DNA of 64,000 nt from Paucihalobacter ruber (lineage in GTDB: Bacteria; Bacteroidota; Bacteroidia; Flavobacteriales; Flavobacteriaceae): the NCBI RefSeq assembly GCF_006494535.1, contig NZ_VHIQ01000002.1, positions 524,508-588,507 on the forward strand, given 5' to 3'. Positions 9,037-16,279 of the stretch are shown here, piece after piece. Position numbers and translations under genes: made by a program. Position 1 is the stretch's first letter. Every line of letters starts with the position of its first letter. The notes below the pieces were generated by a model that saw only the letters and a program-made list of their open reading frames with translations, made no database searches and was not told where the DNA came from.

Positions 9037-10056
9037 ATGATAGATCAAATCAAAGAGCATATAGAAAAAGTAGCGCAGTTTCAATCTACTTCAGCACAGG
9101 AAATAGAAGCATTTCGTATAGAATACCTTGGTAAAAAAGGATTGCTCAATCAGTTTTTTGCAGCCTTTAAAAGTGTACCTAACGAACAGAAAAAAGATTT
9201 TGGTCTGGCAGTAAACGCCTTAAAAAATGCAGCCGAAGAAAAGGTGAATGCTCTTAAAGCCGTTTTAGAAAATCAGCAGTTGGCCAAAGGAATATACGGC
9301 GATTTATCTCGTCCCGGCGAACCTATTGCCATAGGTGCGAGACACCCAATTTCTATTGTAAAAAATCAAATTATCGACATCTTTTCTAGAATTGGATTTA
9401 ATGTAAGCGAAGGTCCGGAAATTGAAGACGACTGGCACAATTTTACGGCATTAAACTTGCCCGAATACCATCCGGCACGCGATATGCAGGACACCTTTTT
9501 TATTCAAACCAACCCCGATATTTTGTTGCGTACCCACACCAGTTCAGTGCAAGTGCGTTATATGGAAAGCAACAAACCACCTATTAGAACCATTTCGCCT
9601 GGCAGAGTATATCGAAACGAAGCTATTTCGGCGCGTTCGCATTGTTTTTTCCATCAGGTAGAAGGCTTGTATATTGATAAAAATGTGAGCTTTGCCGATT
9701 TAAAACAAACCCTTCAATATTTCACTACCGAGATGTTTGGTAAGTCTAAAATCAGGTTGCGTCCTTCGTATTTTCCGTTTACTGAGCCCAGTGCCGAAGT
9801 AGATGTGTATTGGGGATTAGAAACCGAAACTGATTATAAAATGACCAAAGGAACCGGCTGGCTCGAAATTATGGGTTGTGGTATGGTAGACCCGAATGTG
9901 TTGGAAAATTGCGGTATCGATTCAAAAACCTATTCCGGATTTGCCTTTGGTATGGGTATAGATCGCATTGCTCTACTGTTGCACCAAATTAGCGATATTA
10001 GATTGCTCAGCGAAAACGATGTGCGTTTTCTGGAGCAGTTTAAAAGTGCGTTTTAA
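9037..10056 (+). CDS. pheS: Phenylalanine--tRNA ligase alpha subunit
   Basis: 339 residues, normal for PheS. An N-terminal coiled-coil domain (1-90) precedes the class II synthetase core: the FFHQVEGLYID motif 2 region, the phenylalanine pocket (SYFPFTEPSAEVDVYW) and motif 3 near the C-terminus (GFAFGMGIDRIALLLHQISD). It attaches Phe to tRNA-Phe as an alpha2beta2 enzyme with PheT, which is not adjacent here, as is common in Bacteroidota. Confidence 0.97.
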   Translation: MIDQIKEHIEKVAQFQSTSAQEIEAFRIEYLGKKGLLNQFFAAFKSVPNEQKKDFGLAVNALKNAAEEKVNALKAVLENQQLAKGIYGDLSRPGEPIAIGARHPISIVKNQIIDIFSRIGFNVSEGPEIEDDWHNFTALNLPEYHPARDMQDTFFIQTNPDILLRTHTSSVQVRYMESNKPPIRTISPGRVYRNEAISARSHCFFHQVEGLYIDKNVSFADLKQTLQYFTTEMFGKSKIRLRPSYFPFTEPSAEVDVYWGLETETDYKMTKGTGWLEIMGCGMVDPNVLENCGIDSKTYSGFAFGMGIDRIALLLHQISDIRLLSENDVRFLEQFKSAF

Positions 10057-10102
10057 TTTTTCTCTCTAACAAATATTGAACAAAACAACCATAATTAGTG
10101 TT

Positions 10103-10119
10103 CTCCTCCTTTGGAGGAG
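10103..10119. repeat. CTCCTCC/GGAGGAG hairpin
   Basis: A 17-base palindrome (7-base arms, TTT loop) just before the start of the next gene. It resembles dispersed intergenic palindromes in this group. Part of it also looks like an over-long Shine-Dalgarno tract. Confidence 0.5.
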
Positions 10120-10131
10120 TTAGAGGAGGCC

Positions 10132-10527
10132 ATGAAAAAAGACATCCAAATCCCCGAAGTTAAAGATGTGCACATTGCCGCGGTTCAAGAATTGCATCCT
10201 GAGTTTAAGGCTTTAGACTGGAACATCTACCTCATCAACAACCTACCCGAACCACTTGAAATAGTAATTATAGTTACCAAAGGGTTTAAAGACCATAAAA
10301 GTACCGCACAAACCAGACACCAAATAAAACTGCTACCTGCCAAAAGTTATGCTAAAATAGAATGGCTTCAAGAAGATTTGTTAGCCATTAATAACACTTA
10401 CAGCGTTAGCTTTTTTAAAGATGGTAGTATGTACCACCGCAACTTTGTATTAAAAGCGAATACGGTAAAACCGCACTCGCTAAGGGCTGTTCCTTTATTA
10501 ACGGCTAAAGGGGTTTTGGCAGAGTGA
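10132..10527 (+). CDS. Conserved hypothetical protein (131 aa)
   Basis: I place the start at ATG 10132 (MKKDIQIPEV) rather than the in-frame TTG at 10111, because that TTG lies inside the GGAGGAG palindrome and would encode a low-complexity leader. The product is soluble, mostly beta-strand, without signal peptide. It has the pattern of a conserved cytoplasmic Flavobacteriaceae protein of unknown function. It is the last conserved gene before the cassette array. Confidence 0.7.
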   Translation: MKKDIQIPEVKDVHIAAVQELHPEFKALDWNIYLINNLPEPLEIVIIVTKGFKDHKSTAQTRHQIKLLPAKSYAKIEWLQEDLLAINNTYSVSFFKDGSMYHRNFVLKANTVKPHSLRAVPLLTAKGVLAE

Positions 10528-10538
10528 ATATCAATAAA

Positions 10539-10569
10539 AACCTCACAGGTTTCAAAAACCTGTGAGGTT
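10539..10569. repeat. AACCTCACAGGTT palindrome (left array boundary)
   Basis: Perfect inverted repeat: 13-base arms around TCAAA. The same palindrome recurs at 13332-13362, 15033-15063, degraded at 17573-17614, and in an extended form at 52002-52034. In the array it sits just after the 3' ends of the leftward lipoprotein cassettes, where it could act as a terminator. Here it follows a gene remnant. Confidence 0.85.
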
Positions 10570-10571
10570 TA

Positions 10572-10664
10572 AAATTTTAATCATGTTTTGAATCTTCGTC
10601 AATACTCAAATCTAATATGGTAATTGATGAAATTGGGTCTAAACTATTGAAAACACCAGAAATG
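10572..10664 (-). pseudogene. Remnant: duplicate 3' end of the 13370-13966 lipoprotein gene
   Basis: About 90 bases nearly identical to the last 90 bases of the lipoprotein gene at 13370-13966, including the stretch encoding SSITILDLSIDE, and continuous with the same palindrome. The similarity stops abruptly near 10664. There is no start or upstream part, so this is a dead 3' fragment. Confidence 0.85.
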
Positions 10665-10685
10665 CTTTTCTTTGGTTTTTCATTT

Positions 10686-10816
10686 AATTGCCTTGTATAT
10701 CTCTTTCAAATCCGCTATCACATTCAGAGACAATTTGTTGCAACGATTCAACCCATTCTTCACCCTCGGGACATTGTGGCACACAATTGTTATTCTCATT
10801 TCTTATATAGCCTGTT
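10686..10816 (-). pseudogene. Remnant: Cys-rich linker of the M23 lipoprotein gene
   Basis: About 130 bases clearly homologous to 12040-12160, which encodes the Cys-rich linker (NNNCVPQCPEGEEWVESLQQ). Identity is roughly 80-90% by eye with the reading frame partly lost. It sits next to the previous remnant, so two pieces of different cassettes have been joined. Short reading frames here on the plus strand are not genes. The rest of 10817-11027 shows no recognisable feature. Confidence 0.8.
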
Positions 10817-11027
10817 TAAAAACCCCTTTAAATGGTTATTTTCTAAATGTGTTTGATTACATAAACAGGGTGTTAATTCTATATATTACAGCCTAATACC
10901 GTCAAGATAAAAATTTAAAAGAATAAAGAGAAATACATATGAATAAAGGTAGTCAAACGATGATTTCTTATTTTGAACCATTTTATTTGGTTGTAAAACT
11001 TTGGTTTCGGTATCAACATAAAACCAA

Positions 11028-11507
11028 TTAATAACTATTTACCTCAATTGACGTTATCCAATTAAAATCATTATATTCTATTGTAATAAAACGATCGTAT
11101 TCTATTATATTAATAATTAAAGCATTATTTGATTTATTGAGAAAACTTAATGGGAACAATAATTCCGTCGCATTTATATTTTGGTTTACAGTAATACCGT
11201 TGTTAAAAACACTGAATGCGCTACTATAAATCCTAAAGTAATGTAAAGAATCATCAACGAACCAAAATGTACCACCATCATATTGGTAAACTAAGGCATT
11301 TTTATCAGATATTTCAAAATATTCATTTTTGATTGAAACTGGTATGCCAAACAATGTGGTGAAATTTTCTGTACTCATTCCTAATATGATATTATTATTA
11401 ACCGTAATATCGTTCTTACTTATAGCATTAATTTGTCCATTACAATTTAAAAATGTTAAATAACAAATTATTGATATAATTCCTGTTTTTATGTTAATTG
11501 CAGTCAT
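11028..11507 (-). CDS. Exported protein after the M23 gene, possible immunity partner
   Basis: 159 residues with a hydrophobic signal segment (about 9-22) ending LTFLNCNGQ, which may be a lipoprotein signal with a non-standard box. The mature part has a GMSTENFTTLFGIPVSI stretch reminiscent of the BamE/SmpA-like fold, where a short GMT..V...GxP motif recurs; this resemblance is weak. Its start lies 14 bases inside the end of the M23 peptidase gene, so the two are translationally coupled. A small exported protein overlapping a secreted murein hydrolase could protect the producer, but that is inference. Confidence 0.7.
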   Translation of the reverse strand: MTAINIKTGIISIICYLTFLNCNGQINAISKNDITVNNNIILGMSTENFTTLFGIPVSIKNEYFEISDKNALVYQYDGGTFWFVDDSLHYFRIYSSAFSVFNNGITVNQNINATELLFPLSFLNKSNNALIINIIEYDRFITIEYNDFNWITSIEVNSY

Positions 11508-12897
11508 TTTCTATTGGGTTTTGGTTTTCGTCAAATTTTGTTAGAAGAAAATCTTCTGGATCCAAACTTTGAGTGTAATTCGAGTTATATATTTGAATAT
11601 GAATATGAGGAATAATTCCTTTTTGAGCAGCATTACCAGTATTGCCGGTTAATCCAATGATTTGCCCCACTCCAATTGTTTGCCCTATTTCAACAAATAC
11701 ACTATTAAGATGATTATATTTTATGTTATAGGTAGTACCGTTAATATTTGATGTTATAGTAATGAAGTTACCATAAGAATTTTTTCTATATTCTCCAGCT
11801 TCAAAAGAATTTCTCACATTTGTTACTGTACCTGAGTACATTGAAAATAGACTACTATTTAAGTCGCTTTTTACATCTAATCCATCATGTTTTTTTTCGC
11901 CGGCTCTACCTTCACAACTCGTAGATGCATCTACTCTTGTACATCCAAAAGTACCTCCCCGTTTTCCAGACAAGCCTGATGAGGCTATCTCAGGATTTAA
12001 AACAGGATCACCTTCACAAGGCTTTTTCACACAATTGCCTTGTACGTCTCTTACAAATCCGCTATCGCATTTAGGTGCACATTGTTGTAAAGATTCAACC
12101 CATTCTTCACCCTCGGGACATTGTGGCACACAATTGTTATTATCATCTCTTATATAGCCTGTTGGGCAAGCATTAGGGTCTGAGTTATTACTGCCGCCCG
12201 GGCCGCTCCATTCGGCATCAATAGATTCGTTTTCGGGTTGATCTCCTTGTGAGAGTAAACAAAAATAACAGTAAATAACGTTTACTTTTATCTTTTTTGT
12301 AGAAGTTACAACTACTTCACCAAGTTCACCACACATGTTACAATCAACAAATTCCGGACACTCTTGGCAACCACCTGAACGAGAATAAACATTGCTACTC
12401 ACACTAAAATTTTCGGGCAGTAAATATTGAGCTACATAATAACCATCCTCAACTTTTAGAGCGTTTAAAATGTTTCCATCTAAATCAGTAATTAAAACAT
12501 CACCGTAAAAAGTATCGGTTTCGAAATTATTTTTAGAGAACATATTATAAACAGCAGTTTGAATAGTGTCGTTAATTTCAATCATTAAAATTCTGCTATT
12601 AGCATTCACAAACTGTGTTTGCACAGCAATGGTAGCAAGCATCTCATCTGAATTGATAAGACTGTCATATACAACAGCATCATCTATCTCGGTAACAAAT
12701 GATGTGCCAGATCTATTCATAGTTATATTATTTTGAAGATGATAAAAGGCATCGGCTTTTGTAACTGTTTTTATATTTTGTTTGTTTACCGGCTCGAGCA
12801 GAATGTTATCTCGCTCGCAAGCCTGAAAAGTAATTAGTAATGCCACAAATATTAATAATACCCATAGCATGTTTTTAAAATAATAGACTTTTTGCAT
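11494..12897 (-). CDS. Lipoprotein with Cys-rich linker and M23 peptidase domain
   Basis: 467 residues. A lipoprotein signal ends at Cys27 (LLITFQAC). An N-terminal domain of about 170 residues is followed by a Cys-rich linker with repeated CPxGxxxD...NNCV units (about 240-305) and a C-terminal M23/LytM metallopeptidase domain (about 310-455). The zinc motif HDGLD lies near 336-340 and HIHIQ near 431-435, so the key ligands are present. M23 enzymes cut peptide cross-links of peptidoglycan. A conserved N-terminus, modular linker and swappable enzymatic C-terminus, with a small overlapping gene downstream and a linker fragment nearby, resembles polymorphic toxin loci; that role is inferred. Leader copy 1 is directly upstream. 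Confidence 0.85.
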   Translation of the reverse strand: MQKVYYFKNMLWVLLIFVALLITFQACERDNILLEPVNKQNIKTVTKADAFYHLQNNITMNRSGTSFVTEIDDAVVYDSLINSDEMLATIAVQTQFVNANSRILMIEINDTIQTAVYNMFSKNNFETDTFYGDVLITDLDGNILNALKVEDGYYVAQYLLPENFSVSSNVYSRSGGCQECPEFVDCNMCGELGEVVVTSTKKIKVNVIYCYFCLLSQGDQPENESIDAEWSGPGGSNNSDPNACPTGYIRDDNNNCVPQCPEGEEWVESLQQCAPKCDSGFVRDVQGNCVKKPCEGDPVLNPEIASSGLSGKRGGTFGCTRVDASTSCEGRAGEKKHDGLDVKSDLNSSLFSMYSGTVTNVRNSFEAGEYRKNSYGNFITITSNINGTTYNIKYNHLNSVFVEIGQTIGVGQIIGLTGNTGNAAQKGIIPHIHIQIYNSNYTQSLDPEDFLLTKFDENQNPIENDCN

Positions 12898-12928
12898 TTA
12901 CAAAGTATTAAATTAAACACAATTTTTT

Positions 12929-13205
12929 AGAAGTCATTAAAAAATGCTAGAAGTCTGTTTAGAAGTTTTAAGAAAAAAAACCGGCGCCGGTTGTGTTGCA
13001 ACAGGTGTAAATACCAAAATAGGTTAGGACTTCTAAGACTAACTGCAAGAGGGATTTACACTGTAAATATATATATATATATATTAATAAATTACAAATT
13101 TTTCAAAAAAATATTTTTCAAAAAACGGTAGAATTAAAACTATAAATGCCTTGAAAGTCTTGCTGTGCTTGACTCCAAAGTGAAATGTTAAAATTTAATT
13201 TTAAC
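12929..13205 (-). promoter_or_regulatory. Cassette leader repeat, copy 1
   Basis: Read leftward: TTG at 13097-13095, 23 bases including (TA)8, TATATTTA at 13071-13064, then the palindrome ATTTACA-G-TGTAAAT overlapping the start region, GTTGCAAC, the hairpin AACCGGCGCCGGTT with eight T (12992-12973), and three ACTTCT boxes before the ATG of the M23 lipoprotein gene at 12897. It is nearly identical to copies at 14620 and 17160 and co-linear with a diverged copy at 32026-32186. Weaker similarity continues to the palindrome at 13332, so the whole intergenic unit is repeated. Confidence 0.85.
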
Positions 13206-13331
13206 GCATTGGTATTAAGAATATTGGGGAAATTCTCCAAAAATGCGGGTTATATTAATTTGTAATATAAGTTGTTTTAAGTCCTTTAAAAGCTAGTTTA
13301 ATAAATTGTAAGATAGATTTTCATTAAAAAA

Positions 13332-13362
13332 AACCTCACAGGTTTCAAAAACCAGTGAGGTT
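13332..13362. repeat. AACCTCACAGGTT palindrome
   Basis: Same 31-base inverted repeat as at 10539 with one arm mismatch (AGTGAGG for TGTGAGG). It lies 8 bases after the stop of the 13370 lipoprotein gene and may be its terminator. Confidence 0.8.
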
Positions 13363-13369
13363 TAAAATT

Positions 13370-13966
13370 TTAGTCATTTTTTGAATCTTCGTCAATACTC
13401 AAATCTAATATGGTGATTGATGAAATTGGGTCTAAACTATTGAAAACACCAGAAATACGTTTCCTTAATTTTTTGCCTAAAAATGTACCGTGTACAATAC
13501 GGATATGATAGCCATCTTGTTTTGTAGTCTTCGATTTATTAAAAGTCTCTTTGGTTATAAAATTATTAGATAAACTGTCAACAAGTTTTAATATAGGCAA
13601 TTGTGTCTCTTTAAGTTTATCAAGTTTTTTTTGATCAAGTAATTCTACTGTGTAATCAAAATCCTCATAACAATTTACGGTGTAAGACTTTTTATTTTGA
13701 ATGTCTTCTATAATAAAAATTGGGAATGACACCTCTTCTAAAGCTTGAAACACAGATACAAATGACTTCTGGTTTTCTATAGTTTTAATCAATATTGCGG
13801 CTTCCTTATTTTCAATCCACGGGTTGTAATACTCAATCCGGTCTTGGTTACTTACGTAAACTTTCGGGTTTTTAACTCCTGTAACTAATTTAAAAATTGG
13901 TTGACAGGAGACTAAGATTCCTAATACCAAAATCACAATTAAAAATATTTTAAATTTATTTTTCAT
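13370..13966 (-). CDS. Cassette lipoprotein (198 aa), unknown function
   Basis: A lipoprotein signal ends at Cys21 (LGILVSC). The mature 177 residues contain no domain I recognise; a basic KKLRKRISGV stretch lies near the C-terminus. Its start overlaps the end of the preceding lipoprotein gene by 11 bases, so the two form a coupled pair behind leader copy 2. The last 90 bases are duplicated as a remnant at 10572-10664. Confidence 0.75.
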   Translation of the reverse strand: MKNKFKIFLIVILVLGILVSCQPIFKLVTGVKNPKVYVSNQDRIEYYNPWIENKEAAILIKTIENQKSFVSVFQALEEVSFPIFIIEDIQNKKSYTVNCYEDFDYTVELLDQKKLDKLKETQLPILKLVDSLSNNFITKETFNKSKTTKQDGYHIRIVHGTFLGKKLRKRISGVFNSLDPISSITILDLSIDEDSKND

Positions 13967-14546
13967 AGACGTTTAAATCGACATAGCCATAAGGATAATC
14001 ATTATTTGTTTGGAATATATAGTCATCTGCTAATATAAATAATGATTTTGAGAATCCAAGAGGAGTTGATATTTCTGAAGGAATTAAAACATCATCATCA
14101 TCTTTAGAAATAAATACACCTGACTGATAATTTTTTGGGGGTTCTAAAAAGGAAAGTCTTATAACTAACGGACTTGTTGTAGGTGCAAAAGATAGAAATG
14201 TAGTCTCCTCATCACCTTTTAATACTTCGTAATTTTCGATGAATTTATTTAATGATGATTTACATTTAACTTTAACTGTAACCTCCTTAAATTTGAAGTT
14301 GCATATCCCAAAACTTTGGGTACAAGGTGCTACATTATTACTTTCGCTCCATCTTTCTCCTCTATGTAATTTTCCTACAAACTTTACTTTTACCTCGTCT
14401 ACAGTGCAATCTTCAGCCTCTTCTGTCCGCATTAAAGCTGTATCTTCATTAGTTATTTCGGTTACTTCATTTTCAGTTGAGCATGAATTGGTTAATAATA
14501 CTGTGACCAGTAATAATTTGAATATTAATAAATTATAATTTTTCAT
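13956..14546 (-). CDS. Cassette lipoprotein (196 aa), unknown function
   Basis: The signal ends at Cys22 (LLTNSC). A Thr/Glu-rich linker follows, then about 140 residues with four Cys in the centre (EDCTVDEVKV, CTQSFGICNFKF, VKCKSSL). No known domain seen. It is the first gene behind leader copy 2 and overlaps the next lipoprotein gene by 11 bases. The pair could be an effector and partner or two subunits of a surface complex; the sequence does not decide. Confidence 0.75.
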   Translation of the reverse strand: MKNYNLLIFKLLLVTVLLTNSCSTENEVTEITNEDTALMRTEEAEDCTVDEVKVKFVGKLHRGERWSESNNVAPCTQSFGICNFKFKEVTVKVKCKSSLNKFIENYEVLKGDEETTFLSFAPTTSPLVIRLSFLEPPKNYQSGVFISKDDDDVLIPSEISTPLGFSKSLFILADDYIFQTNNDYPYGYVDLNVYEK

Positions 14547-14619
14547 TATTTAAATTTTTTGTCATCCAAGATTTTCATGGATTAACTAATTAAACATAAA
14601 CGTTTAGAAGATTTGCTCT

Positions 14620-14890
14620 AGAAGTCATTAAAAAATGCTAGAAGTCTGTTTAGAAGTTTTAAGAAAAAAAACCGGCGCCGGTTGTGTTGCAACAGGTGTA
14701 AATACCAAAATAGGTTAGGACTTCTAAGACTAACTGCAAGAGGGATTTACACTGTAAATATATATATTAATAAATTACAAATTTTTCAAAAAAATAATTT
14801 TCAAAAAACGGTAGAATTAAAACTATAAATGCCTTGAAAGTCTTGCTGTTCTTGACTCCAAAGTGAAATGTTAAAATTTAAATTTTAACA
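14620..14890 (-). promoter_or_regulatory. Cassette leader repeat, copy 2
   Basis: Nearly identical to copy 1 over about 270 bases. Read leftward: TTG at 14780-14778, a 15-base spacer with (TA)4, TATATTTA at 14762-14755, the ATTTACA/TGTAAAT palindrome, GTTGCAAC, the AACCGGCGCCGGTT hairpin plus T-tract (14683-14664), and ACTTCT boxes. An additional TCTTCTAAA lies nearer the gene. It precedes the lipoprotein pair starting at 14546. Against copy 3 the identity extends right up to the palindrome at 15033. Confidence 0.85.
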
Positions 14891-14964
14891 TCATGGGATT
14901 AAGTTGATTAGTGGACATCTTAAAAAATTTGGATGATATATTAATTTGAAAACAGGTGTTATTA

Positions 14965-14997
14965 AGCCCTTTCAGGGTTTCGAACCCTGAAAGGGCT
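14965..14997. repeat. AGCCCTTTCAGGGTT palindrome
   Basis: A perfect inverted repeat with 15-base arms and a TCG loop. An identical copy lies at 17505-17537 in the equivalent position of the leader-3 intergenic unit; copy 1 lacks it, having AGTCCTTTAAAAGCT instead. Confidence 0.85.
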
Positions 14998-15032
14998 GGA
15001 TTTAAATTGTAGGATATGTTTTATCATTAAAA

Positions 15033-15063
15033 AACCTCACAGGTTATCGAAACCTGTGAGGTT
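15033..15063. repeat. AACCTCACAGGTT palindrome
   Basis: Perfect 13-base arms around ATCGA. It lies 20 bases after the stop of the lipoprotein gene at 15083-15658, the same relation as at 13332. Confidence 0.85.
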
Positions 15064-15082
15064 ATAAATAAGATATTCATAA

Positions 15083-15658
15083 TTAATTTAAATCAACATA
15101 TTTGGAAATATACTCCTCAAAGCCTAAAAATCTTAGATCTGTTTCAGTCGCAGGATTAGGCTGGTATTCAGACTTTCTAATCTTTTTTAAATTTTTGGTC
15201 ATAGTTTTTATGAATTCTCTGTTTTTATTAAGGACGCCTTTAACGTCTACTTGACTAGATAAACGCTCATCATTTTCAATTATTTTAATTACATTTTCTA
15301 TTAGTGATGGGCTCGGTAATTGATCATCAAATATGTCGTTTAAAATAAGTTGGTAAGCATTTTGGTTAGTTTTCAAGAGAAATTCTTTTTCCTTAATCAG
15401 TTTACCAATTATTTGAACCTTTCCAACTTTAAAAAACTCTTCATCTCTGTACTGATTTAATTTATTATTGTAAAAATCGTACAAATAATTTATATCATCA
15501 CTATGTAATGCCATAAGAATAGGATGATAACTCGGAGCAAAGGGATTTAATTGAGTAAGCAATTCTTTAGATGTAGAATCAATTTCATTTATTGTTGGCT
15601 CGCTATTTTCACACGAGGCAAGAGAAACAATAAACATGAGTAAAATTAAATTTTTCAT
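15083..15658 (-). CDS. Cassette lipoprotein (191 aa), unknown function
   Basis: A short lipoprotein signal ends at Cys16 (IVSLASC). The mature protein is mostly helical and charged, with no recognised domain, ending FLGFEEYISKYVDLN. It is the last gene of cassette 3. The 3' end has a degraded paralogue at 17633-17693 at the right edge of the array, so similar genes once stood there too. Confidence 0.75.
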   Translation of the reverse strand: MKNLILLMFIVSLASCENSEPTINEIDSTSKELLTQLNPFAPSYHPILMALHSDDINYLYDFYNNKLNQYRDEEFFKVGKVQIIGKLIKEKEFLLKTNQNAYQLILNDIFDDQLPSPSLIENVIKIIENDERLSSQVDVKGVLNKNREFIKTMTKNLKKIRKSEYQPNPATETDLRFLGFEEYISKYVDLN

Positions 15659-15677
15659 ATTTCAATAATTTTTCGGT

Positions 15678-15881
15678 TTAACAACAATAGGCTTGTGCTG
15701 CAGCTCCTGATGTTTCACAGTAGTCAATAAATTCGAGATTACCTGATGAATCATAATAAACTTCCCCAAAATGACCGCAACCCACAGGAGTTCCACTGTA
15801 ACAACCTTCACCAGCCCCAACTTGATAGGAGGCACCTGTGCCAGCAAATGAGCTGATAAAAACCCTTGTAGAAATTATTGT
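15678..15881 (-). pseudogene. Gly/Cys-rich reading frame without start, likely gene remnant
   Basis: Open from a TAG at 15884 to a TAA at 15678 with no ATG, GTG or TTG early in the frame. The translation reads protein-like: SFAGTGASYQVGAGEGCYSG, then TPVGCGHFGEVYYDSSGN, LEFIDYCETSGAAAQAYCC. Four or five Cys and a Gly/Ala/Ser bias suggest the C-terminal end of a secreted protein or peptide. The upstream part of the frame overlaps a terminator hairpin, so the 5' end seems to have been lost. The alternative frame at 15662-15847 looks random. Confidence 0.45.
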
Positions 15882-15894
15882 CTAAAAGGGTTTT
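15859..15894 (-). terminator. Hairpin after the 109-aa membrane protein gene
   Basis: Perfect 9-base arms AAAACCCTT/AAGGGTTTT around an 18-base loop; on the leftward strand a T-run follows. It sits 45 bases after the stop of the gene at 15939. Confidence 0.6.
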
Positions 15895-15938
15895 ATTACG
15901 TGTGTAGGGTATTAATTCTTGAGACTATGCAGTCTGAT

Positions 15939-16268
15939 TCAATTAAGGCTATAAAAAACAACCAAAACTAATAGTAATGTTATACCTAAATACAGGTAGT
16001 CGAAAAACGAATTTTTTATTTTATAAAATTGATAACTATACCAAAAACCAATTATTAGTAATGGAGATATAAACCAAAGACTATATACATTAATTGAATT
16101 AAATGAGATTGTATAAATCAAATAAACAGCCAAAATAATGTTACTAATATAAAGTATTTTACCAAATTTTATTTTACTTATAATTCCTTTATTTATAACA
16201 TAATGTTGGTAATAATAATAAAGACTTAATAAAGTCACTATTGTAAATATGTACATTTCATTGGTCAT
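15939..16268 (-). CDS. Small membrane protein (109 aa)
   Basis: Almost entirely hydrophobic, with three to four predicted transmembrane helices and many Tyr residues. No family recognised. It starts 11 bases after the preceding lipoprotein gene, so it is in the same transcript. Small multi-helix membrane proteins in this position can be immunity proteins or membrane anchors; this is only context. Confidence 0.65.
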   Translation of the reverse strand: MTNEMYIFTIVTLLSLYYYYQHYVINKGIISKIKFGKILYISNIILAVYLIYTISFNSINVYSLWFISPLLIIGFWYSYQFYKIKNSFFDYLYLGITLLLVLVVFYSLN

Positions 16269-16279
16269 GATATGACAAG

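Noticed and set aside
10617..10896. Two overlapping plus-strand frames of 79 and 74 codons
   Set aside because: The DNA is explained by leftward remnants of the 13370 and 11494 genes.
15662..15847. 61-codon minus-strand frame with Val/Leu-rich product
   Set aside because: It begins at a non-ATG codon and another frame of the same bases reads much more like protein.
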